DNA of 64,000 bases from Holtermannia corniformis (GCA_001599935.1 BCIJ01000024.1:62001-126000); one strand, 5' to 3'. Shown: positions 1-11,954, numbered from the stretch's first letter. The notes: generated by a model from the sequence alone, not told the origin. Numbers and translations are program-made.

Positions 1-287
1 CTGCAACTATCAGGTCGGCCCGACACGCAGACAGATGCCAATCCACCACTTCTCACATTTAGACAAGGCGTTCTTGTCAGCGCAAGCCGCAAACCCCGCG
101 ACACGGGCGACGTGGCACAAATCTGTAAGCGCTTCATGACTAGGTTGCAGAGCTTTGGATCGATCATTGACAGAGTGGCGCCAGGAGGTAGCTCGAGCGG
201 CGGGTCAAGTGACGGTGTAGGAACTGCTGAGCCATCGAAGCCGGCTGGAAGCTGGACAAGCACGGCTGGCACGAGGACGGTGTGCAT
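1..287 (-). CDS. possible partial or small unknown protein
   Basis: From an ATG at 287 the minus strand is open to the left edge of the window without a stop. The first 55 residues look protein-like, with a Pro-rich stretch followed by PPGATLSMIDPKLCNLVMKR. After that the frame becomes less convincing. A 32-nt intron with a CTGAC branch could join this part to a frame that stops at position 10, giving a protein of about 80 residues. I do not recognise the family. It may be an exon of a gene cut by the window edge or a chance open frame. Confidence 0.25.
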   Translation of the reverse strand, partial: MHTVLVPAVLVQLPAGFDGSAVPTPSLDPPLELPPGATLSMIDPKLCNLVMKRLQICATSPVSRGLRLALTRTPCLNVRSGGLASVCVSGRPDSC

Positions 288-575
288 CTTTGAGTGCTAG
301 GTCTGGTCAACTGAGACGCAAGGTATTTCGGCAATCTGGCAGCCATCGGCACTGCATCTCAACCCAGCAACCCCATCTAGCTCCAGTAGTTAGCCCTGCA
401 CGGATAAGACATAATGGCGTATGTAGCAAGCGATGGCGAAACGAGTGCAAGATACACAAGCAGAAATGAGTTTTGAAATGACGTGTTGATGATCCACGAC
501 CTCGAGTCATCATCCTCTCGTCCTGTCGCTTTCCGACTTTTTCAGTAAACCATCTCTCTCCTTGCTCAACCAACA

Positions 576-2081
576 ATGTCAACTTTCGGGCAGCACTTTA
601 GGGTCCACACGTACGGCGAATCGCACTGCAAGTCGGTCGGCTGCATCGTCGATGGCGTCCCTCCGGTTCGCCTGAAACCGTCCGAGAAGTTCCCTGACTG
701 ACGTATGGTACAGGGTCTCGAGTTGACCGAGGAGGATATGCAGGTCCAGCTGTCGCGCAGGCGGCCTGGTCAGAGCGACATCACTACTGCTGTGAGCTGC
801 CTGTGCTGTAGGCAACCAGACGACCTTAATGATCACAATAGCGCTCCGAGTATGACACCGTTCACCTGCAATCGGGGACCGAGCACGGCGTGACGCTCGG
901 GACGCCCATCGGTCTCCTCGTACACAACAAGGACCAACGGCCGCATGACTATGCCGAGACGGACCTCTACCCGCGCCCGTCGCACGCAGACTACACCTAC
1001 CTTGCTAAATACGGCCTCAAGGCTTCGTCCGGTGGCGGTCGTGCCAGTGCGCGCGAGACAATCGGCCGCGTGGCCGCGGGTGCGATTGCGGAAAAGTACC
1101 TCAAAATCGCGCATGGGGTTGAAATCGTCGCGTTTGTCGGCAGTGTGGGCAAGGTTCACATGCCACACAAGCGTGATGGCGAGGAGGGTGCCGACGACGA
1201 GGTCCTAGGCAAGGAGTACATGGATCTTATCAAGACGGTGACGCGGGCAGAGGTCGACAAGGAGATTACACGGTGCCCGCACCGCGAGACGAGCCAGCGT
1301 ATGGAGGAGGTCGGTCCGCTCATCATCCCCAAAACCTCTACTGATCCATCCAGGCGATTCGCGCCGCCAAGGCAGCCAACGACTCGCTCGGCGGCACCGT
1401 TACTTGTGTGATCCGCAACGCACCCGTCGGTCTCGGCGAGCCATGCTTCGACAAGCTCGAAGCTTTGCTCGCTCACGCCATGCTCTCGATCCCATCCACA
1501 AAGGCGTTCGAGATCGGCTCGGGCTTCCGCGGGTCAGAGATCCCAGGCTCAAAGCACAATGATCCCTTTGTGATTGGCAAGGACGGTCAGTTGAGGACAG
1601 AGACCAACTGGAGTGGTGGCATCCAGGGCGGCATCTCAAACGGCGAGGACATCTACTTCCGGTCCGTGGTCACAGAGTCGTAACGACAACCAGCTGATCG
1701 TGCTCGCAGGATCGGTTTCAAACCGCCAGCGACCATCTCGCAGGCTCAGCAGACGGCGCGCTACGACGGCTCAGCCGGCGTGCTCGAGGCCAAGGGCCGC
1801 CACGACCCTTGCGTCGTGCCCCGTGCCGTGCCAATCGTCGAGACAATGGCTGCCATCGTGCTCATGGAGTCAGTCGTGTTCTTCGCCTCCTATGATGCGT
1901 CGCTGACCCTCGTAGCTTGCTGCTGCAACAAAACGCTCGGACGGCCGCCGCCGCCCTCTTGCCACCCCTCAGGCACTTGCCACCTACCATGGTCTTACCG
2001 CCCAAAAAGGTGGTGCAGGCCATGATCAACGGCGAGGAGTCAAAGATCCAAGTCGAGGCGAACAAGGTTGGCGAGGAATAA
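576..2081 (+). CDS. ARO2: chorismate synthase
   Basis: Catalyses the last shikimate step, EPSP to chorismate, using reduced FMN; fungal enzymes are known to reduce their own flavin with NADPH. Six exons join to about 422 residues: 576-665, 714-791, 842-1309, 1354-1661, 1710-1868 and 1916-2081. Family signatures are in order: [20 protein letters not shown] at the N-terminus, [16 protein letters not shown]-like [65 protein letters not shown] and AAKGRHDP near the C-terminus. The last exon adds a tail of roughly 40 residues beyond the yeast length. The start chosen is the first ATG and matches the family start MSTFG. Confidence 0.96.
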
Positions 2082-2271
2082 CGTACGATCAGAAACATGC
2101 ATGGCACTGCTCTACAGACGTACTTCATCAGGGCAGCAGATCGTTGCTGACTGTATCAGCGCGCCATGTCAAGGGCTTAGGTTTGCACTCACGCAAGCTG
2201 ACGAACGCTGCGCTCGCCGGCATTCAGCTCCGAGCTCAACTCGAACGGCGCCAAGCCCATACTAAGTCTCA

Positions 2272-4124
2272 TCAGCACCAGCCCACCACCAATGCGTCCA
2301 CGTACGCCGCCAGCGCCTCTCCGCTCAAGATATCCTCCTTGATCCCGCGTCCTACAAACTCGCTCTCTCCAACCCCACCGGGAAAATCCGGGCCCGGCGT
2401 CCCCTTCAGAAACGCCTCGCGCTGGTCTTGGAACACGTAGCGTGCGTTTTGGGGTGTCAAGGGGACACTGGGGATATACATTACGCTTGAAGCGCTCGTA
2501 CCTCGGTGTTGTGCTTCGACGGCGTGGATTGTGTCTGCGGTAGCAAGATCAGTCAAGGCCGGGATGATGGGGTTCAGGATGACTCGCCGCAATGCCACCA
2601 CGCTTGATCGCCTGGCTCGACCCGAGGCAACGAAGTCATGGCGCTCTCGAGGTTGAGATGAGGGTGCGTACTGTCGTTCATCTCCTGGCCGCGGCCGAGG
2701 GGCGAACCAGGGAATTCCGATGTTTCGAGATCTAGTTCCCAGTTTGTAGGTGCTAGATAAGCCGCGCGATCGAGCTGTGATGCGGGGGTGATAGCTCTGC
2801 ACTTGTTAGTTGGATCTTGGCATATTGGCAAACGGATGCGGACTGACCGGAAAAGGGGCCGGAGCAGGACATAGGCTGTCATCTCGCGCAGAAGGGGAAA
2901 GACGCGTAACGTTCCTTCGTTGGCACCCGTACTGGACAGGCTCGTCCAGCCCTGGAAAGCGCGGAACACGCCACACTGTACAATGTGAGCTCGACCGATA
3001 ACCGGACGACCGAGACGCTCGACTGACAGAGCCCGGACCATCGTACAGGTTCTGGTTCGCAGTCACTCGGTGATCTATCTGCATTAACGATTTGACAATC
3101 TCAAAACCCGACACTCCACATACCCATCTGCCACGCATCAAAGTCGCGCCAGTTCCCCTCTAGGATCTTGCCATAGACAGCACGATACCCTGGATCCTCC
3201 CACCGTTCAATGCTGCCGCCATCGACGTGGGGACCAAGCGCAAACTTGGAATCCCCGGGATGCCGAATCCGGAGCCGGTCTGCGTAGCAGAGCGGTGTTT
3301 CGAGTGAGACGGGAATGTTGGGAGCGGCGGAGAAGAGCGTGAGGAGGCGTTTTTGGACAGCCATGGAGGACGGATGGGAGCGTGCTTCGAGTTGTGGCTT
3401 TGACCAGCTGGGAGGCGTTAAAATGGGCAACGAATCGAGTGTGAGTAGACTGACTACAGCTCAAACACTTGCTTGTCGTCTTCGGGAAACCCTTTTACCT
3501 GGGGGTTCCGCTTCACGTAGTCTTGGATTCCGTCCAGCCATTGCAGTGCCTATAAACCGTTTAGCAAGTCACGTCTACTCGAGGCAGTCTGACTCACCTT
3601 TTCTTGCGCGACCACACCCTTGACCACAACGACGCCCGTCTTCTTCACCTCTTGCAAGATCTCTGAAGACGGACTGCCGTTGACAAAGTCCTCATACTGC
3701 ACCTGCGGTATCACAGACTCGCTCCGACGCGCAATCTCGGCTGTTGCCTTCTCGAGCTGTTGCGTCAGGTCGGCCCAGCTCGCTTTGAGCTTCGCTTGTT
3801 GTGTTTCATGGCCGATCAAGTCTCTGCGTATCAAGTCAGCTGCGGGCAAGCGTGGAGGTGAAGAGGGCTGAGCGAACCGCTTGAGCTGGGAGAAGCGTTC
3901 GGGGAGGAGGGTTGCGCCCTCACCCGACAAGCTGGCAAAGACGGACGCGATCTTACTTGTCGTCAGCCTGGTCAACCGTGTGCAGCTTGTTAACCACAAC
4001 GTACCGTCCCTTCAGTCCGCGTTTTCCGAGCGGCGGTGTGCATGCATCTTTCACTCGACCAACGAGTTCGTGACACCGCTGCTGCGTTCCGAGTGACTCT
4101 TGCTAGACTACGCGATTGCCTCAT
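2272..4124 (-). CDS. DUF1479 family Fe(II)/2-oxoglutarate oxygenase-like protein
   Basis: Belongs to the DUF1479 (YbiU-like) family of cupin-fold, probably 2-oxoglutarate-dependent oxygenases with no settled substrate. Family motifs run in order: EGTIASVFASLSGEG near the N-terminus, GVVVVKGVV, PLCYADRLRIRHPGDSKFAL, GPHVDGGSIERW, YDGPGS, FRAFQGWTSLSSTGANEGTL and PGDQAWWHCDTIHAVE. The HVD pair and the later WHCD..H supply plausible iron ligands. The first 40 residues are Arg/Ser-rich (MRQSRSLARVTRNAAAVSR) and could be a mitochondrial presequence; this rests on a 53-nt first intron that puts the ATG at 4124. The intron at 2535-2587 needs a GC donor to give the family motif WHCD. The Zn2Cys6 regulator gene lies upstream on the same strand. 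Confidence 0.85.
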
Positions 4125-5127
4125 TGTTCTGTTAAGCTAAAGTCATCCAGAACGCCAGTACACAGGGTTATGTACTTGACTCCAGACCGCTGGCTACACT
4201 GCTCGGTGTCAACTCGAGCCGAGGTTGTGTCCACCTGACTATTCACCGCCGATGCCGGCGGTTCAACCGATCAAGTCACCGAAAAGTCGCCGTCCACCAT
4301 GTGAAACAAGAGTCAGAGCACCAGAGCGAAGGAGAGAGACAGAGAGGGAGAGGAAAGGATCGTTCTCTCCCGCCTTCTGGTGCAAGACGCGCTAAAGCAA
4401 CTGCATTTGAAGACAACGCCCGCAGACCTACCCGCAACCTCCATCATCACTTCTCAGAATGTTTAGCTCTCCCCATTCCAAAGTAGAAGCACAAGCTCCA
4501 AACCTCTTGATTACCCGCCAAGTTCGGATAAAATCTATTCTTCGAGCGTGTATCCTTATGAGCCAGCGATTCGGATTCATATCGCCGAGCCCCAGGGCGA
4601 CGAGCAACAACATCTTTTGTTTGATGTATACTGAGATTTCGTAGATGCGGGCTGGGAATGCTCGTCTCCGCACAGCTCTGGTCTTCGGAGCGGGATGATC
4701 ACTGTGCTCTGATAGGTCGTTGCCGTCATTTCATTTGTTGATGCACCTGCTCTCCGCTCCGGTAGGGTCACCTACCGCGAACCATTGAATCCACTCAGTG
4801 CCGATGCGGCCGCTCAGGTTCACCCGGCGACCCTCACCCTTGCCGTCGGTGGGACACTGCTCGATTCAATCGAATTACACTGTGGTCGGGAGGTGTCGGT
4901 TCCGGTCCGTCAATGGGCAGAGGGCGCGCCTTGTGCTCCCACTCTGGAGCATTCGCTCTATGGCGTCTGAGAACCAGACTTGAGATGCAGATTTCGTTTC
5001 GTACCGCGCTACCTACTAGCGTACGAGTTTGTACATTGGCAGGCTTTTCTCACCCACTTGATCTCGAGTCGCCGTTTACAACTGATCCATCTCCCTGAGC
5101 CCAAGATTGACAACCCGAACCACATAA
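4125..5127. other. intergenic, upstream of the DUF1479 gene
   Basis: No convincing gene. The stretch separates the 3' end of the Zn2Cys6 gene from the start of the DUF1479 gene, so it should hold the DUF1479 promoter. It contains a CCG/CGG palindrome about 120 bp before the start and a purine-rich run around 4318-4360. Confidence 0.6.
4245..4262. promoter_or_regulatory. CCG/CGG inverted repeat, possible Zn2Cys6 site
   Basis: ACCGCCGATGCCGGCGGT has 7-bp arms around a 4-bp centre. It lies about 120 bp upstream of the DUF1479 start. Zn2Cys6 dimers commonly bind paired CGG triplets, so this is a candidate site; the partner protein is inferred only. Confidence 0.35.
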
Positions 5128-7916
5128 TCACGGCGCATCCCACCACCCAGGCCCGAAGATCGTCTCCAACACCAATCCCGGATCCATGGTCCCTTGCGCA
5201 TCCGGCGGCCCCTGCGTCGGTACGCCCGGCGAGTCCTGTAAAGTGCTCAAATCCGGCCACGAGTGAGCCAAATCGACGGGCAGCGAGGGCGATCGTAGTG
5301 GTTGAGCTGGCACGGGCGGGGACGACATCGCTGGCATCATCGGTACTGTTGGCGGCGGCGGCACCGGGTCGGCCCAGAAGGATGATTGCGGGGTCTGATG
5401 GAGTTCGAACGAGCCTTGCATACTTGCAAGATGCTCGCCGAGAACTTTGACGGGGATGCGAAGTGCTGCGCGGGTGTTGAGCTGGCGCCATCGTCTTTAC
5501 ATGACTCACCTTGGATGGTGATCGCAACATCTCGCAGCCTGCCAAGGCACCACTGCAGAGAGTTGTACACAATCGTCTCCTCCTCTGTCAGCCAGAGCGT
5601 CGAGCGTCGGTGTCGCAATCGGTACAAGAAGACTGTCGCGGCCGTATAGATGCAATCTGCGGCTGTTAGTAGCAGTCCTTGCGTTCGCACGAGCAGCTCA
5701 CAGCAGTGTGACAAGACGGCTTGCCGGTCGCGGAAATGCTTGTGGCTGAGCTGTGCTAGTACACTGATTTCCATTGCCGACGTGACGGCTGAAGCCCTCG
5801 GTGCACCAGGTTGGATTCGCCGATCGACAAGGCACGAGATCATGTGGTACAAGCAGCTACACGCAGATGGTCAGTGCCGTTCAGAGTCGAGCGGGGCAGA
5901 GCTCACTTGACATTGATGATGTGCGCCGGTGGGATCTTGGAGAACCCCTTGGCGGCATCAAGGCGCAGATAAGAAGGCATCGCCGCCCGCCATTCGCTAA
6001 GCTGCTTCTTGATATCATCGAGCTTGGGCGCATTTGCCTCGCCAGCACTGCGCGTACATGAGCATCTCAAGCGCCGGGTCGGAAGCAACGCACTCGTAAA
6101 GCAAGATCGAGTTGATGACTCGCGCCAAGCCACACAGCTGCGAGAAGCTCGATGCCCCATAGGCCTTCGTCGGTTCGAAATACGGAAAGCCATCAAGGCC
6201 GTTGCCGACAGGTTGCCACATTTCATTCTCCGCTTCTGGGTCATCTGCGCCGTTTACATCAGCTTTGAGTGCACAGATGGTAGCGTTTGGACGGACGGAA
6301 GTTTTGGGATGGCGAGTCTTTGGAGAGCTGCAGCATCGGTACCCGCCCGCAATACATTGAGATCATCTTGTCCCAAGTAAAGGCAGACCAGAATGAGTAC
6401 TGGCGGTTGTTGAGCTCATCCGCGTCGAATTTCGCTCGGTCTTCCGAGTCGCGACCGTCAAGGTGAATCCCGAGATCCTGAACCATTCTGAGATGTTGTC
6501 AGACTCAGGAACAGACGAGAGCTCCGCTACGTGCCTGATGGCTATACCACTGCGATCGATCAATCAGCTTTGTTTGGTGTTAGGGACTCAACTCACAGAT
6601 AGATCCAAGCTTGCCCGACGCGACCCAGTGAGCACTCCTTGGCTGCCAGCAACAACAGACCGTGGATGCTTGATAGCTTGCTGCCCTTTTCAATCTCGGG
6701 AAAGACTAGTAGCCTGGCGTGTCGTAGAAACGGATCTTCGACCGGCTTGTCCTTGCCCGCGAGCAGTACGAGGTCTTGGTAGCGGACGACGTGCGCCGAG
6801 AGACTGTAGATGAGAAAGGGCGAGAACATGGACTTTGAGCCGCGCGACATGTGCATGTCACCTATTGCGGGTTTGTCAGCGAACACTGTTGCGTGCTTGT
6901 TGGGACTTACGCAGGAAAGCAGGACGATAAACAAACCCGAAAAGCGGCTGGATCCAGACAAAGTGCATGCGGAGCATGTAGATCCACACTTCGTTGCTGA
7001 GAACAGGCAAGTTGGACGACGACGTCATGGTCCCAAGCCACTCGACGAGGAGCTGATGCTCCAAATCCAATGCCTGTGTGAATGTCGTCTCGGCCAGCTC
7101 TTCCTGCCTCGGCTCATCCTGTAGTGGTGCCAAGTAAAATAGAGACGAAGGTCCGTGAAGCGAGAGCTGCGATTGATCAGCGCGACGCCACGCAGCACAA
7201 GGTCACACGACCACGCACCCGGTTCTCTCCGTCAGAAGAGATCTTGGCCCGCTCGGCAAACTCTTGTGCGAGGCTGTCGGTGGTGTCTTCAGTCTTCGGA
7301 CTGACACTCGCATGCGGTGATCTTGTTGTGGATTCTAGATCACCAGCAGCGGTGCCAGCAGGATCCAACGTCGCCAGTAGTCGCAGCCTCTCGTCCATGT
7401 TGGCTGCTCGTAGCTTGTCGACGAATGCTTGCAGCTCTTCGCATTGCTGCTCTAGGTCTTCAATGTATTTGCGTGACGGCAGACTGTGCAGACCAGTCAG
7501 TCGCTGTCCGGCAAGTGACGCTACACCGTACCGTTTGTAAAAGCACTCGGTGGCAGTCTGTGCACATAGCTTGCGGTACTGTCAATATCCAATCACCCTC
7601 CTTAGTCTTGTTTGCCAACCTTGCATTTCGGCTGCCCGCCGTCGCATCGGCGCTACAAAAGTCAGCGCTACCCGCGAGTCAACGTCGGCGCGCACACCTT
7701 TCGTACTCGACAGTTCTCGCACGCAAAGTTGGACTTCTTGATCGGTTTCCTGCCCAGCGAGAGATGGTCTATCGGGTCCGAGGGGGCAGGAGGCATGCTG
7801 CTGCTGTGATTGCCGTCGTCGTCGTCGTCGTCAACGCTCCGAAGCTGTCGCCGAGATGGATGGTTCGCGCAACAAGTCGAGTCACGTGACCGCGTTTGGG
7901 ATCGTTGCCATTTCAT
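5128..7916 (-). CDS. Zn(2)-Cys(6) fungal transcription factor
   Basis: Nuclear DNA-binding regulator. After splicing, the N-terminal zinc cluster reads C-x2-C-x6-C-x6-C-x2-C-x6-C: CENCRVRKRRCDGGQPKCKL then CAQTATEC, followed by FYKRYGV and a short coiled coil (KYIEDLEQQCEELQAFVDKL). The middle is the fungal-specific regulatory domain, with HFVWIQPLFGFVYRPAFLR, an HGLLLLAAKECSLGRVGQAW segment and WSAFTWDKMISMYCGRVPML. The C-terminus is Pro-rich and ends GPGWWDAP. A six-residue Asp run encoded by a GTC/GAC repeat precedes the zinc cluster. The start at 7916 is the first in-frame ATG; a later one (MPPAPSDP) is possible. Target genes are unknown, though the neighbouring DUF1479 promoter carries a CGG palindrome. 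Confidence 0.9.
7815..7832. repeat. (GTC)6 trinucleotide repeat
   Basis: Six perfect GTC units on the plus strand. They encode six consecutive Asp residues in the minus-strand Zn2Cys6 protein, just before the zinc cluster. Such a run may vary in length between strains. Confidence 0.8.
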
Positions 7917-8177
7917 CTGCTGCCCTTTCGACAGCACAAAGTCGACAAGAACTCGAGTCGGCGAGGTCTGTAGCTTCACTAAACGCGAGGGAGAGCGTCT
8001 GTACTCGCTTGGCTTTCAAGAAATCAGTCAAACCCATCACGAACGGATCAGTAGAAGCCGGGTTCCATCTCCTTTGCTCCCATACCGTCATTGTCAAGAC
8101 AGTCGAGACATCACTTTGCTTGCGGAAGATTGGTGAGAGCTACGCAGGCGATCATGCGCATATGTGCTGATCATTCC
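7917..8177. promoter_or_regulatory. shared divergent promoter region
   Basis: The 261 bp lie between the start of the minus-strand Zn2Cys6 gene and the plus-strand SGF11 gene and must carry control elements for both. No TATA box stands out. Confidence 0.5.
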
Positions 8178-9535
8178 ATGCCACGTAGCTTGATTCCGAC
8201 GTCGACCTCACCAAGATGTCGAACGAGCGAGGCAGAGAGCTGGACAAGATGGCACGTTGCACAACAGGCTACACTTTACGAGACTGACGCCCGGCAGGCC
8301 GAAGACATCTACCAGCGCATGCTTGCAGACCACATGCTGACTACCGCCATCAAAGCTCATCGCCAAGCCAAGCGCTTGACAGTACCTTGCGCCGCTTGCG
8401 GTACAAAGTGAGGCTATAGCCTGCACATCAACCATGCATTGCTAACCCTGCTATAGATGCAGATCCCACAGTATCATCCTTCCCTCCCTCGCATCTTCAT
8501 CTCGCGCATCAACCCCGTCATCCTCTGCGACCTCATCGCAAACGCTGCAAGTTAACGGCAACGGCTCCTCTAGCTCAGCCGGCTTGAACGGCAACGGCAA
8601 CAGCAACGGTACAAGGACGCCATCAAACGTTGGCGGGAGCACAGGCGTGGGCAGCGGCAGCGGCAAGCCAGATGGCAGCGGCAATGTCTTTTTCGAGTGC
8701 CTGAACTGCGCTCGGCCGGTATGTGGCGAGGCATGCGCAACAGTCGAGCTTGGTACTGACTTGGCACGATAGATTGCCTCGAACCGGTATTCGCCGCACC
8801 TGGCAAGCTGTCTTGGGATCGGCGGGTCAAGGAGAGCGGCATCGCGTGTTGCAGCGGCCAAAGTCAAGTCCGTCAATGCCATTGTGCACGATACTTGCTG
8901 ATACTGGACTGCAGGATGGGCACTAATGACCGATCATCACCATCTCCATATGCCGGTGCAGACGTCGAACGTGATTCAGACGCAGATAGCGTCAATGGGT
9001 CCACCAAGAAGAAGAGTCCGTACACGCCGAGATTCCACTCTGGCCGATTACTGATCAACTCATTCCCACTGTAGAAGGCAGACCACCGACCAACACTGCG
9101 AAACGCGGGCCATCACCCGCCAAAGCGACAATGAACAAGAAAGCCAAGCTTTCCTCATCCGGTCGGTTCATTTCTCATCCCCTTGCACACTTGCAGTTGA
9201 CACGGACACAGCCCCGCCCGCTTCATCCCGATCAAACCTACCATACGCGCCGTCAAAGTTGCGCGAATCACCCGCAATCGCCTCATCGCCTACGTCGATT
9301 CCATCACCCCAGCCGGTTGGTTTAGGTTCAGCAGCCAAAGCTCCACCTTTACCTGGTTCCGGCCTGGCCATGGGCGGGTGGGGGGTGGGCATGGGTGGAG
9401 ACCTCGTGGCGACGGTGGAAGGTCGGTCATGTCTTCTGGCTTGCCGGAAGGGTGCTGATCGAACTCACAGCCGAACCGGGCGAACCTGCAGCGGGGTCTG
9501 ATAGCAGCGACGGCGGGGGCGATGACGACTACTAG
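8178..9535 (+). CDS. SGF11: SAGA-associated factor Sgf11
   Basis: Subunit of the SAGA histone H2B deubiquitinase module; in the known complexes its N-terminal helix binds Sus1 and Sgf73 and its zinc finger touches Ubp8. The helix here is RQAEDIYQRMLADHMLTTAI, followed by AHRQAKR. The Sgf11 finger is FFECLNCARPIASNRYSPHL then ASCLGI (C-x2-C..H-x3-C), followed by the typical SRRAASR basic patch. Between them is a second Cys/His patch, PCAACGTKCRSH, and a Ser/Gly/Asn-rich linker. The C-terminus has an NLS-like region (MNKKAKL) and an acidic end. Six short introns were joined by frame. The start is uncertain: 8178 is an in-frame ATG, but an upstream exon is possible. Confidence 0.85.
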
Positions 9536-9615
9536 AGTTTGGCCGATCGCCCTTTCATACCTTGCATGCCCGCTCGTCTTCATCATTTCACGCTCTATAC
9601 AGACTATGCATCCCC

Positions 9616-11567
9616 TCACGTTTTGTACATGATACACACTTCGCCCGCCACGACAAGACAGCTCACCACCGTCGTCACGATCACGGGGATCATGTTCCAC
9701 CGTATAAACTCGAGACGCGAGACAATGAGTGATTTCTGGCGCAGGATGTCGCGCCACAGCAGGCCCGCAAGGGATGCAGAGAAGCTGTAATGTCAGCACG
9801 GTACAGATCGGGTTGAATGACGCACACGAAGGAGTAGGCGCCATAGTTGCTGCCGATGGCGAGGGCGAAGACTGCGCCGTATAGAATGCGAGACGAGGGG
9901 GTCGTGGTCGTAGCTTCCCATTGCTGTAGAACACCTGAGTGCTCCGATCAGTCGTCGACAAGCTGCGCTGGGTCATACGCACGGCTAAGTAGGATCGTTG
10001 CCCCGATGTTGGTGCCGAAGACCTACGCGATGTCAGTATGACCATGTTGATTTGAGCAGGACCCACGTTACATCCTAGAATGCCAATCAAGCCCATCAAC
10101 GCCACACTGCCAGCAACGCCCGACACGTCGACCCAAGCACCCCACCATTTCGCAAAGATGCTGATCCACCCAGTTGCCTGCAGGGCTTCTACCAATATGA
10201 ACATTGAAAATGCGAATGGTAGCAGAGTCCATGGGAGGCGTGAGATGACAAGGTTGGGTGTTGGCAGGGCTCGTTGGAGTGCGCTGGGACGCTTGATTGA
10301 TGGAGGAAGGGTGGTAGCTGGGAGGGTGCGAGACGACGTCGGGGTGGTGATTGGGTGCATTGCGATATCGGTGGCTGGGTCTGGCGGCGTCTCAAGCCCA
10401 GTTGATGGCTGGGCATGAAGCTGTGTGGACAGTTTGTCGTCATCTTGGTCGTTCGATAGGTTTGGTGACGCCGGGGCGCCACCTTGAGGTCGACGATCGA
10501 TTACGTCGTGCAAGATATCACGCAGCAGCATCATGATCGCTGCCGGTGCCGTTACAGTCCACACACCCTCCGTACCCTCTAGCAAGCCAACAGCCGACAG
10601 CGCGACGAGCGCAATGATCGTGACAGTGAACAGAAGCGCACCAAAGATGCCTCCGACGGGATCTACGAACGCACTCCAAGGGTCGACCTTTGGTGCCTCG
10701 AGCTTTCTCGGAATCATGTTGTCTTTGCGGAATAGACCGTAGGCGAGCAGTGGGTAGAGCACGACGATGCCAGCGACGACGGGCAGTGCTAGCCACGCAG
10801 AGTAGGATAGGAAAGAGATGTGGAAAGCGGATGTGAGGACGAGATTTGTAGGATTGGAGCTGACAAGTAGAGCGGACACCAGATTGGCCGTCTGGAACTG
10901 AGTGAACAAGAAGGCCGTTGCGGGTTGAAGGTTGATGTGCCGTGTAAAGTACACGAGAAATGGCGTGCCTAAGCAATCAGCCGAAGTTGCTGATGACTGC
11001 CACTGACGAACCGGAGAGGATGATCGGATCATTACCCACAAGCGTACCTACCACGGAAAAGAAGAGGTAGAAATAGGTGTAGAGTGCTCGACCTGACGAG
11101 CCCGACTTTGACGCCACCCAGAACGCAAGGAAGCGAAAGAGGCCAGTGCAATCGAGCGAGATGGAGATGTATGCCTGTTATTGTCAGCAAGGCGCGTTTG
11201 AGACAGAAGCACTTGCGAAAGAGAGGAAGAGCGTCATGATATCGTACGGCCGGACACCGTCACTCCCAACGATGCCTGCGCGCACGACGCTGCCAGCAAT
11301 GCATGTCGAGGCAAGCAGCAGCAAAACGCCGAAGACAGGTGCACTCTCAAGCCCAAATGTAACATGCTGCGGCGCCCCAGCCCACCAGCGCCGTATGCTC
11401 TTGACGAGCTTTGACGGCAGTGGAACGCGCAGTGGGAAGATGACCAGGGCGTCTACGTTCTGTCAGTCGCGTAGGAGGACGGACCTGCCTGCGTACTCAC
11501 TGACGAAGAAGAACACTACAAGCGTCACAATAGCCCTGGCATCAATCTCCCCGTCCGAGCTCGCCAT
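9616..11567 (-). CDS. ArsB-type ion permease
   Basis: Polytopic membrane protein of the ArsB/NhaD/CitM ion transporter superfamily, with many hydrophobic segments. Signature segments are YLFFSVVGTLVGNDPIILSG, then QTANLVSALLVSSNPTNLVL, which match the conserved half-helix loops of arsenite/anion permeases. Later segments include GWISIFAKWWGAWVD, ILGCNVFGTNIGATILLSR and YGAVFALAIGSNYGAYSFVF. The protein ends VAGEVCIMYKT. The central cytoplasmic loop is long and polar. The substrate cannot be told from sequence; arsenite, silicate or organic anions are possible. The intron at 11175-11216 uses a GC donor. The start MASSDGEID at 11567 is the ATG nearest the first membrane segment. Confidence 0.85.
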
Positions 11568-11873
11568 GGCCTGCCGCCAGCCCGGTGGTGATCGACGTCG
11601 GAGAAGTTGAAGGTGGTGACGCACGTGGGCTCGGCAAATGATGATGCAACGGCACGGGCGAGGACCGTGGGCTTGTCGAGACGGTCGCAGAAGTGGTGAA
11701 CGACTACGATGAGATGAAATTCTACAAAGTATGAGACGCCGTGCATCTGGGTCTGCAAATTTGGCGCAAGACACAAAGATCGACCACGAACCCCAGATAC
11801 TCCACGACGATCGGGATGTTTGCGGTCCACGTTGACTGATTATGACCACAAATAGCACTCATAGACAACCAAA

Positions 11874-11945
11874 TTCTGAGTAGTATAGTGGCTAGTACGC
11901 TCGCTTGTCACGCGGGAGTCCCGGGTTCAATTCCCGGCTCGGAAG
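11874..11945 (+). tRNA. tRNA-Asp (GTC)
   Basis: The 72-nt gene folds into a full cloverleaf without an intron. Acceptor arms TTCTGAG/CTCGGAA pair with one wobble, the D arm is GTAT/GTAC, the anticodon arm CTCGC/GCGGG holds loop TTGTCAC, and the T arm is CCGGG/CCCGG. The discriminator base is G. An identical copy lies in opposite orientation at 17287-17358. Confidence 0.97.
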
Positions 11946-11949
11946 TTAC

Positions 11950-11954
11950 TTTTT
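11950..11954 (+). terminator. Pol III T-run terminator
   Basis: Five T residues a few bases after the tRNA-Asp gene, as expected for RNA polymerase III. Confidence 0.8.

Noticed and set aside
9290..11041. A single 583-codon minus-strand frame covering the permease and beyond
   Set aside because: The second half of that frame runs through an intron and antisense of SGF11 exons; the transporter frame continues after splicing and stops at 9616.
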